Below are positions 47,201 to 59,200 of a stretch of 64,000 nt of DNA, piece after piece (the stretch's first letter is position 1; the number at the start of each line of letters is the position of its first letter). A program made the translations under genes and the position numbers. A model generated the notes under the pieces. That model was not told where the DNA came from. It searched no databases and worked only from the letters and a program-made list of their open reading frames with translations. Origin of the DNA: Mnemiopsis leidyi. Taxonomy: Eukaryota; Ctenophora; Tentaculata; Lobata; Bolinopsidae. The DNA is taken from assembly GCA_000226015.1 (NCBI GenBank), contig JH155225.1:208549-272548 (forward strand), given 5' to 3'.

Positions 47201-50200
47201 GTTGCGCCTTTTTGTAAATTATCATCACGGATAACTGATACATTCAACAACATCTGTGTCTTATAACGACTATCTGATTTCAAAACATGCTAAAATAAAT
47301 CAAATTTCTTCTGAAGCCCATCATGCTCCTTGATTAGCATCCGGGGCATCTGCGGTATCTGAAAAGCCTATCTATCAAACAATAATAAGATGTTAGGCAG
47401 TTATTGCGGACCCCGAAGTGCAACTTCTAAATGAGTGTAAAAACCAAACACTTGAGGAAATTTATAAACTATTTTGCATGTCTGCGTCCCAAAAATTTAC
47501 TGAGCTTTACTTGTTATTTGAACTAGCCACAATTTTACCTTTTAAGTCTTACCCAGATTGATTATTTTTCATATCAAAGTTCACAATTCTATCATTATGC
47601 AGTTATGAGTTCTGTTAGGCTTTGATTTACGCTTTTCCTTATATAAGGTTGTCAAAATGTATGCTGCAAGATCTCCTCTTCTGAACAGTTCCATAGGAGC
47701 TGATGTAGGCAGCTTTACATCCTTCTTCATTGGATAGTGGAGTGTCGCTCCAACATGGTCGAAAAGAATTTGACGGGACGGGGACGCTGCTCTCCAGAAA
47801 TTTTTAACCCAACTCGGATACACTCTCTAACGACTGGCTTTTTAATTATTTTCTTCATGAACTTTTTAACTTTATCACGAAGCACTTCATCGCTGATCTC
47901 TATTTTTTTACCACAAATAGTTTTTTCAAATTTTGTCCATCAATTGAATCATATCTTTCTTCTGGTTGTTGATTATCTACTTCTGAAGATCGTTAACCCG
48001 TTTGGTAACACTGTCGGTCTGTCGAATTTACTCATGCAAATCTTCAGTGATGGGAGTGCTTAATTTTTTGATATTTCCATTTTTATAATTCTAAGATACG
48101 AGCAAGATTCTACTGCTTGTAGCAAACTGATAATGTTTTCATACCGACCGACAATACTTATTCATCCTCTTTTTGCGTCGGCTACAAAGATAAGTTGATT
48201 TTTGCCTACATCAAATATCGTATATAAGTCGTATCATTGACTACTAATATTTACGCTGTAGTTTACTGAGATTAATTATTCGATGCCTCCAAAGTAAATC
48301 TATTTGAAGATATGAGAGATTATGGTCAAATAAGTGCCTCCCGGTTAACGCAATAAATAGGTAGTTTCTTTTGATAGTTGCCCCTAACAGAGTGCCTAAG
48401 TTCCAGTATTAAATTTGCTGCCCAAAATACGTCAGCAATAACCGTGCTAAAAGATTTCATTTCCACCAAGGGTTCCAATAATGATGCACTTAACGTATAC
48501 AAAGATAGAAAGATAGGAATAATGATTTAACGCACTACTACGGTATCATAATAATACCCCATGTCTCGATAGTAGTATTTTGATCGAACATCCTTACTTT
48601 AGAATGCGATTCCAAGTGGGGAGGGACTTTTTTCAGGTCCTCATTTCGAGCAAGCTCGACTTCCAGAGGTTTGCACTGATTGTTAACGGGTGTGTTATGT
48701 TGTGGGTGTGCCGAAGGATCAACCAAGCAACATGATGTGTTCGAGCAGATATTTGAACGGACACCGATAACCACTGCGATAGTCAATTCAGAAAATTCAT
48801 GGAACAGCACAGTGCCTGGCAAGGATTACAAGGATTACAAGGATGACACTGCCAATGGAGTTACCGGCCCTTACTTCAGTGTGGACTCTAAGTTGATGCT
48901 GAGTCAGTCTAATGGTGTAGATCGTTGAATTCTGAACTTCTTACTGAAAGTGTCAACTTGTGTCGATTTTAATGGATTTTAATTCTTAAATTAGGAATTT
49001 TACTCGTAGCTAAGCAGGCTCTACAATGATGACACTATTGATGTTACCTGAAGTAGTTATATAGTACTTTAGTTCAGTAGTATAATGATATGGCTCAATA
49101 AAAAATATTCTCCAACAAAATCCTTAATGCACCCCTTGCCTTTACAGCACGGTCTTCATGGTAACAATCAATAACCATCCTTTTTACGAGTAAAGGCTAA
49201 AGGTAAATACCATTGAGAAATATAGCGATACGGCTTTTAGCGTGATGAGATAAAATTCCCAATTTTAAGCCAAGTACCACTGTAAAATCACCCAATCAAC
49301 AAGACAGATATTAAGGGAATGGCAATTACTCAAATTGCACAACGCCTTAGCAGTTCGTAAATGTGATAATCCAGCCCTATCACAGCTATAGTTTTTTTTG
49401 TCGGATTGACTTCAATGTCAAAAATCTGCGTTTTTAATTCTAACTCACCCCGCTTCTAGGAAGACGGCGATGTCTTGCTTTTTGACGTCTTAGTTCCTTT
49501 TTGTACTCCTTAAATTGTCCATAATGAGCGAGTACCTCTGCGCTCTTGAAGTACCTCAAAAGACCTGGAATGGGATTAGTCATCTGGTCATCTGGTTATA
49601 TCTTTCGGATTTTAAGGTCAAATTGAGAGAATTGCAGGTGTATTGAGAGAATATTGAGAGATGCAGTGCAGGTGAAATAGCTCACGGATAAAACAGATTT
49701 ACGGACCTTTTATAAAAGTTTCCTAAGTGACGCATGACGAAAACCTATATTTAATCAACCCTATCAAGCTTGAGCGGTGCATGGATTTAAACGTGTAATT
49801 TAACCATGGCTCATGTAGTTTCTTACCGGGCACGTTTGAGAGTTCACAAGGGAACTTTGCGTTTCCGTAGAGCCACTCCCTAAACTCGATAAAAGAGTTC
49901 AGCATAATCCCCTGAACTGCTACCAGCACAGCATTCTCGTCCCCACTGGCCCTTATTTCATCGTTCATGGCGTTTATCTGCAAGTATCGCAATACTCAAA
50001 AGTTATCTGTCGATAAANNNNNNNNNNCAACCCAAAAATAACAGGAAAAAAAACCGGAAAAAATCGAAAAAACCAGTCCCAAATTCAAAATTTTCTGTAG
50101 CCTCCGGTTTTTTGGGTTGCAACAATTTCACGATTTGAAGCTGTTTTTACTTTCACATCACATCTCTCACTAGATCGATCATCCGTGATTTAAGTTGGTT

Positions 50201-53200
50201 GCCGTAAACCATTTGCGACCACATTTTATTCTAAGACGTCTTACCTTCTGCACATTCCAATCATTGGACTTTTTTCTCTAATCTACCCATTTGGCCGTTG
50301 TTATGAATTAAATGAAGATAAATCTTATGGCCAAGATTGAATGCATCAGTTTCGCGAACGTTCAGACAAAATGAAATTCGTATCTCACAGGATATAAGGG
50401 CTGAAGGGTTAAAGCTACCACACATTCTCATATCAGCTAACCTTGTCTCTAAAGACTGAGTACTGCTCCATCACATCTGGTTCCACAGTGAGAGCTGCGT
50501 CTTGAGAAGTGTGTCTGGCGCGAGGAACTAATCCATCGGGATCCTCATAAGGGAATATCTCCCCAGCCGCACCTAAATGGCTAAATGTGACAATGGTATC
50601 TAGAGCCACGATTTAAATTAGCTCAATCAATAGTACGTCCTTGTTCCTCGGAAGCCGCAAAACATTATTTTTTGTCCTAGAAAATGTCACTGAGGGGCGG
50701 ATAATAGTTTCTATTTCGGATGCAAAAGCTTTTATGAATGCATTGAGAATCAATAGAGGATTTCTGCTCCTAGATATTGGGTCAATGGTATTGGATAAAA
50801 TGTTGAGCACACGAAGGTTTTTAAGAACTATTTTTAGCGCAGTCAAGTTCAGGTAATTGCCTCGCAAATAGAATTTTCTTTTTCATCAGCGTACTGCGTG
50901 ATACCGGGAGTGTATTTTAGAATGGGTTGGCTCATGCTCACCTAAAAATATAACCAGTGCCTCTTAAGCGTGAGCCTTAAATATAGATTGTCAGAGCTGC
51001 TAGATTTATATGCCTATTGCAAAAATTCAAGGTGTTTGTAGTTTGAATATGAATTTAATCGGGCAGCCCGCCAAATTTTTTTTCAGATTCTGTTTTAACG
51101 ATTGTACTTTATTTACCGTTTTCATTTGTAACCAACCACCTGCTAACCGCCTCCCTAGTTCTTTTCAGAGTCTTTTGTGGGGCGACATCTCCCGTGGCCA
51201 TGACTTGTTTCAACATGGCTGATTCCTTCTTTCTCTTATTTCGAATTGCCTGCAAATATGAGTCGTGACAGGTGAAGTTTCATAGACAGCAGGGTAACTA
51301 CACCGCGTTCTGTTTTTAAAAATGCCGGTAACGAATTATATTTGTGTATCTTTAAGTTCCGAAAAAAAGTTTACATTTTATTAGGACCGATATCAGGTAT
51401 GGGCTTGGGTGGCGCGAAGTATGACCAAATCAAAAACTACCTTGATAAATAACCAACTCAACATTCTGCGAAAAAGTAATATATCATAAATACCGCCAGT
51501 TCAGCCTTCCTAAAAGCTTTCTTCTGTTCCTCACTTTCGTCCAGTGTCGCACGACTTCTTGACAAATATGCCTCCTGTTCAATCTTGGCTATTAGAGCCT
51601 TCCCCTTACTGTTCTCCCGAACTTCCTGGAAAAAACAAATTTGTCACCATAGTTCGGATTTTTCTGGCAACAATTTGGCGATTGGCCAGTATCAATTTAG
51701 GCTTCTACAAAAGGAATAATAAAGTTATTATTAAGCAATATTTGCCGTCGGGGGAAGAAAATTTACCTTTGGTAAAAGTCGAAGCTTCTCCCTAAGATTG
51801 TTGTAGTCCTCAACTGTCATTTTGTCTATGGAGTTGTTGGCGAAGTTAGCCAGCTCTTGTTCCAACTCGGCTATTTGCCTGTTCATCAGCTGCCGCTTTC
51901 TTTTTTGGCACATCAGTTCAGCTTTCCGTAGCATCTCCATCATCTTAAACTCCTTAGTATCCTATCGTAGAAAAGCATAATCAGTTTAAGGACAGAGCGT
52001 CTAGTGGTTTCAGTACAAAATGGAATTTTGGGGAATTGGGTAACAGAATTTATATATCATCTGTTTGGGATTATCTTACTTACATACCATTGGTCAATCG
52101 CTTTAAGTATAATAAGATACATAAAGGAAGTGTCCCTTCACCAACAATACCTTTCTTCATTCCAAAACTTATTTTACAAACTTTAGCTAGTTAACAAGAA
52201 TTAACCTCTGGAGGGAATCTAAATACCGTGAAAAATGTGTTTCTATAAAACAGCTAAACATTCTGACCTTAAACTTGCACCGAGCAGCGAAGTCCTTGCT
52301 GTCGAACTCTGTCGGGGGAGGAGGGGGACGGGGAGCCTGCATGTTCCTACGTCTAACTCCCGGGGTGAGGGCTCCTGTACAGCCCCTAAATCTGTACAGG
52401 GGGAGCGTTCAGTTGGGGATTGCTTTTATTGGTGTGCAATATGTTTTAGGAAATTTTAGAGGTCCTTTCTAGGAGTAAAGTTTAGAGAGGTTATTGTCTG
52501 ATTGAACAATTTAGAAGTACAGATTATACTAACCTTTCTTTTTTAGCATCTTCAGAACTAAGTTTTGCCGATTTACTTCGCCCTGCGATAGAATCACTTT
52601 TAAAAAAGAAAATGATACTTATACAAAACGAAATTGATACTATGATATACAAACCACTATCTCATAACAACTGACAAATGTGGAGTATCATTTAAAACCA
52701 CATAAATAAATATAATATATTGTTCAATGTTTCGTAATTAGAAAGCAAAATTTTATACATTATTGGAAACATCGCCAAGGCTAAATGGATGAAAATAGCT
52801 TTAGTTTGAAAGCACTGGTTAACGTGCCATTACATCATGTCCATGTCACCGCTAACAAGAGAAATGTATGAGCTGCCTGTTGAAAATCAAATACCAAACT
52901 CTTCCAACGTTTTCATTAGGATCTATGAAATGAGCTAAGAGATCTCCTTATTTTGAATTTTCGAGCATCACAGATATTTCACACTTTCAGCCAGTCATGT
53001 AAACTGTTTTATTTCGTCTCTACAACCAAACCAATAGTTTCACACTTAATCATACACGTGCCAGAGAACGATGTCACGTGTCACTCGTGACAGTGTAGAC
53101 GGTCAGGTACTGAAATGGCCGTTATAAAGTTTTCTGGAGTTATGTTAATGGTAAAGTTCATTACGTGATGTCGCGATTAACTTCATTTCAGACATTTCTG

Positions 53201-56200
53201 CAGAAAGTTTCAGGGATTCAATCACTGAAGCATAGAACAGTACACATTTTTTGAAGTATTCAATTTGTGTAAAATTTATTCTTGATGCGCTAGAAATTTT
53301 AACCACTGAAACCAGCTTTTATATCCATCTAGCATACCTCCTGCTGCCTGCAGTAAGGTAGGAGTCACTGCAGGTACGGTAGTTATAATTATAATTATAA
53401 TTATAGTTATAATTATGATTATAGTATAAAATTATAATTATAGCTGTTGTGGTGTATCTTACAATCTTATATCGGGCTGCGGTTCTACTCATATGTTGTG
53501 TATTTAAAGGTCTTAAGTCTTATCTAAGTTTATCATAGCCGCGTCAAGTGCTAACTATCACCACGATCAACGGACTTTTACACACGTGACCATATGAATT
53601 TGATTAGAGAAAGTGGTTTCAACTTGATATCAAGCGGAGACGCTAAGAGCTTAAAATTCTTATGGGCATGCTACGGGTGCACTGCTCACTATTACCATAG
53701 CTGCAGTCCATGCTCTTTAATGGATCGCTGCCCGCTATTTATCATATAGGCACAAAGCAGGAAATGATGCGAATAAAGAGAATACAGCACCGGATAATGA
53801 GATAATGCTATAAATATTTCCTATAGTTGATAGAGATTTTATGCCAGATTATAATAAATAAATAAATCCGGATATTGTGGGTGGAAGGATAGGAAGACCT
53901 TTGCTTTCTCAGTGACTGCCCTGTATTGTGGCCAGCAGTATAACTTTTATTAATTAATCGTGGTTTACTGATCGTAGTTTAGCTTATTTCTTAGGTCTTA
54001 TTTCGGATCATTAAGCATCACTGGTCGCATTCGCATCAACATTAAAAATCTTTTTGCGATATTTTATTGAATGTCAGTACTTTTTAAAGATAATAAGATT
54101 AAAATTAATAAACAAAGCAAACCTAACTTATATAGGGAGAAGTTAAGATGATGAAAGAACTGTAAATCATGCGGCATTATTCTTATAAGGAAACTGGAAT
54201 TTGAGCAACTTTCCATAGAACGTTAGTAATTCTGATACTCCCTGATCGTAAGGGAACAATCGTGCTTTAAATCAGCCGTCCACTAATTGCTTAATCGCTC
54301 GACATATTATTAAGATATTCATCTTTACATTGTGCTTGTTATGAACATTGATTTTATTTTCAGTAAAATCTATAATTCCTGTACAGCAAGACCGATTGAA
54401 TCGTTTTTTCTTTTTTCTTCAATGTCTCAATTCAATATATTAATATTGATTTGTGGTACATACTGATACTGAATAGCAGTCAATATATTAATATTGATTT
54501 GTGGTACATACTTATACTGAATAGCAGTCAATATATTAATATTGATTTGGGGTACATACTTATACTGAATAGCACGTAACCCTGTTCCGTATCACACTCA
54601 CAGTGATGCATGTTTGGATGCAGATGATCTCACAACTAAAAGTTGATTATCTTACTTAAAGTAATTACGTAGCGTCTTGTGTTTTATGCTATGATATACT
54701 AAAAAAAATTACTGATACAATGGAATACAGTTTATCTCCGCAAGTGAGTAAGAGCAAACACATACAAACCATGCAAACAATTCATTAGCAGCTCTTACAA
54801 TTAAAAATGTAAAATATTTGTTGAATAAATTGCTCTTGACTTGAACGAAGAACTCCGAATTCATTACATGCATTTAACGATGTTTGATCACACTGAATGT
54901 ATTCAAACAGTGGAAAAACTTGCATACAAAACGTCACACCTTAAAACCTTACCAAGAACCAGATGTGAATGATACACTGGCAGCTTTGATTCTGAGAACG
55001 GTTTACGTTAATTTTTCTAATGTTTTCTTATGTGCAGTGGCCATGTGAGGACTTGTACAACCATGCTGTGATGATATACATTTCGTGTATCTTACTGATC
55101 ATACATTTTTGTATTTTTCGAATTATGTGTACAGGTACATTTTTTGTATTTTAAAGATTATACTTTTGTGAATTTAATAAATATATATTTGTGTATATTC
55201 GAAAAAAGATGCAACCGTGTATCTACGTGGTGAGTAGACACCACCAGAGGCCGGACACCAATGCCGGACACCAATGCCGATGATTCCATTGAAGATATGA
55301 ACAAGTTGTGTAGAGATACAATAAAATTGTCCTGTAGTATATCTACCTGACCACATGAGGACAATTGGACTCGGTAATCACACTATAAATACCTCTCTTT
55401 CTCTTAACTGATAACCATTCATCAGGTTTTGCCTCGAAACATTTTATCTTTCGTACTAATTATGTAATTTCACTACAAGTAATAAGGCACTTCCAAGCTC
55501 ACTGTTCTAGAATCATTGAGTAACGAAACGACTTGATTCAACTTTATTGGACAATGAAACTGTATGCGACTTCTAGTTACTTATTCTTAATTCTGAGCCA
55601 AAAATTATGCTAAAATCAGAAAATTTAGTGATTTAGGGAACTTATTTATTCTCGGCGAGCGACGCCTGATGCAGGGATTTCGGACCAAACCCTCGAGTAG
55701 CTTAAGTCCGCTAAATCCATTAGTTCAGACAACTGCGTATACAGTAGAGCCTCCGTGCTAGTCAACAATGCGCTCTTCTGAGAGTTCGGAGCGTAAGTGC
55801 CCGGACATTTAACATCTAATCTTTCCTCGTAAGTCTTAGATCCTTAGATCGCTTAGAATTTTTGCTTTACTTCTACTTCCCAATTTCCTGTCTAGGAGTT
55901 GCTCCAAAAACTGTTGTTTTTACGGAAGTGATGAATATTATATTTGAATATTTATTTCAGTTCCCAATCTATACTCATTCATGGTACTCTATTTATGTCT
56001 ATGTACTTAGATACAGGGCAAAGCTGAGGCTACCAAGTTTAACAATTGCAACCTCTGCTATCCAATTCTATAACATTTATCTGTCTAGGCGTTACCCAAA
56101 AACGATTGTTTCTTGCGGAACTGACAGATATGGATAACCAAAATAGTTAGATATTTTTTTTAGTCCAAACTCATAGCCTGGATTCAGGAGTACCAGGCAA

Positions 56201-59200
56201 AGTTGTGGTCGCCCAGTTTTATCATTGTGTCACTAGTGTCGGCTCAATTACTGCCTTGTACACTAGGTTTCTAATGAGAAAATGGGCCGTTAATAAGAAA
56301 ATCACTGCAGTTACCAACATCAGGTAGCTCTGTGCGGGAGAGAAAACGGAACATAACGCCCAGGTATAATGTCTACTCACTCAGACCGCTTCCAGTTGGT
56401 GGCTTGCCGCCCTGTGTTTTCTTTTGCAACTTTTTCTCCACACCCGTCAGCTTTTTCTTGTCCGAGCCCGAACCTCGATTAGCTCGATCCGAGTTTGACG
56501 AATCCTGGAAAAACGTTGTGACTAGTTTAGTGATCTCTGTCTACTTAATGCTGTTTGGACTGCATTTATTTATCAAACTTATCCATACACTTATTTATCG
56601 ATTAAATCGTCCCTACTTTTTATTTTGTCCATATTTTTCATCGATCATAGATAAGACGTTACATCACGATGAATCGACGGCAAAAATTGTCACTGCGCTG
56701 TTGAAAAATTAATATGACTTCAATTTCAATTATAATTTTCTATTTTTCGAGGTGCAGCAGGTCATTTGGTAAAATCGATATCATCATATCGGAATTCAAG
56801 TCATATCTGAATTTTTGGGATTCGGTAATGATTGCACTAAATTTCTAGTCTATCAAAATTGAAGAATGATGAAAATGAGATGCACCAGGTGAGCTGCGCT
56901 GGCACTAAATAACTTCTGACATGCGACAGAACAACATTGGTACTGCCCTGCATCATTCTTACTTCACAGCCATTAATAATCAGTATTCACTAATACTTGA
57001 ATGTGCATTAATCTCATCAATCGTTTCCGCGAAGGTTAACCCAGGAACTGTCCTTGATATCGAGCATATTGTGAGTTTTCCTTCCCGAAATAGTTAAGAC
57101 AACCCACTATGGACTCATACGGAGAATCCAATTCTATAATCGCTCTGACGTATGCAGCAATCAAATTAAAATCAAATCAATATTCTAATCACCCACTTCC
57201 TGATCTATTTTCAAGATTTTCGTTCGTCGAATCGGGACAATATACATGGTATTTGCTCGTTTTAACGATTTCATTAACTATAGCATTTTTGGCTGCTACT
57301 AAGTATAAAAGATTCTAAAAAGTCTCATCTTGGACGCAACGATGCCCGATTCCGCTTCATATCCAGATGGGAAGGACCCTGAGATTGGACTGTGCAGAAA
57401 ACGATCTCACGTCAGACTTCAGCTGAACGACCAGGTAATTGGGATCCACCTTTTCTCACTCGGTTTCCATGGTTATAGCCCTCGTTACTGTGGCCAAAAT
57501 AGACCTATAAGAGCAGACGACGCTCGAGTTGAATACCAACTGCATGGACTTTGATTCCTTTCCCGCCCAAACATTGACATTTCAGAGCCTGGACGAGGAT
57601 GACACTCTGCTGTCAGACTTCTTCAGTGACCCTGACTTGGAAAGCGAGTTCTTGAGCGAGGACAAAGGGTACTTTAGCCTCCGTGATAGTTTCAGAGAAT
57701 CCCTCAAGGATGATCTAAAGAGCAGTCTTAAAGATGGGAATCTCAACAGCAGTCTGAATGGACTGGACAGCATCAGGGATACCAGTCTGAAGGACGACAC
57801 TCGTGTAGTTCAAAATGGTAGGACGGAATTTTTGCCCCCGGTTACAGTTATGCAATTTATCATTACAGTGGTTCTTAGCGTAACTGCATTGCTGTGTTTG
57901 GTTTACATATTTTTCCAGTTTCTTGCCTGATCAAGGAAACTTAGAAGCTTTGGCAAGGCACTTCTACGGCTTTTTAGCTTTTCAATACATTTAACTTAAT
58001 CTATCGTCATCGGCTAATCAATTCAATGCAGCTTAGTTTTTTGTTATTGCTTGCCGTTGTTTAAAGACTTTGTAACCGTGTGCGGTAATATTCTCGTTAA
58101 AAATCGGAAATAAACTAGATCTCCGAAAGTATGCCTCTCATTAATCGAGATTGCTGCGGTTAACTAATAGATAATGACAACTAATTGTTTAGGTTACCAT
58201 GAAAAGTCCCTCTATTTGATCGAAAACAAAGATAATGAGACGGACCGTGCGGTACGATTATTAGGTAAATTGATGTAACCTAGACCTCTGTCACACCATA
58301 ACGTTCCACGATTGCTGCATGATTTTCTGGTTTTGTGTCTCATTTCGCTGTAAACAGCATAAGCAGATTACCACGTATAGCCAGTTTAACTTGCTACACT
58401 TTAATAATACTATCAAAGTATCAAAATTCAGTTTCTCGATGATTATATTCCGCTGAAAAGCAATCCATCTCAAACAAACGTCTTTGAACAATTGCGGTAG
58501 CAGCCTCCCCAGATTTGTCACACTACTTCACCCGGTTGATGAGGCACCATAACCCCCAGAATTACAAGAACTTAATTAATGAAATTAGAAAAATATAGAA
58601 GTTTGGACTATATAAGGTATTGAACTTCTGACTTCTTTTTGCTACGGCATGTAGTGTGCTATACCGCCACTCTCACAAACTACACTGCTTTGTGATTTGA
58701 TTGAACTCCTATACGCTCGCCATGTTGTACTTTAGAACTGTAATAACGACGATTGTTTCTAGTGATGGTTATGTAGAAAGACGCGGACCAATGCAAGGAT
58801 AGACCCGTAATTTATCGGCTAAACCATAATCACATACACCACAACAAAACTGTGTAACGTGCATCAAATCTTCACACACCGGCTATCTTCACCTTCATTA
58901 GACTCAGTGTGATTTTGTATTAGCTACTGGCATCCAAGTGTCTAGGTCAGGCATCAGGTGAGTATGTAAGCACTGCTTGTTGATCATTTGCAATCTGATT
59001 GTCGAGACGTGTTGGACAGCACCCACTAATTACACCCACAGCAGAGCTATTCCTGCCACATGCATCTGTTGTTGTGAACGTTTTGTGTGTTCAGGGCCCG
59101 GCTCACCCCATCACAACTCCAGGTAACGAGTACAGCCTCCTCAGGGAGGGCATACAGAAACCCCCTCCCAAACAGCAGCCGCCCCCCACCATGGTTTGTA

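Noticed and set aside
48680-48928. Plus-strand frame containing DYKDYKDD, resembling a FLAG-type epitope tag
   Set aside because: It arises from a natural GGATTACAA triplication. The context is genomic intron with no vector sequence, so it is chance.
56332-56712. 126-codon plus-strand frame with hydrophobic stretches
   Set aside because: It overlaps the minus-strand exon 56381-56504, which has correct splice borders and phase fit. The plus frame has no such support.
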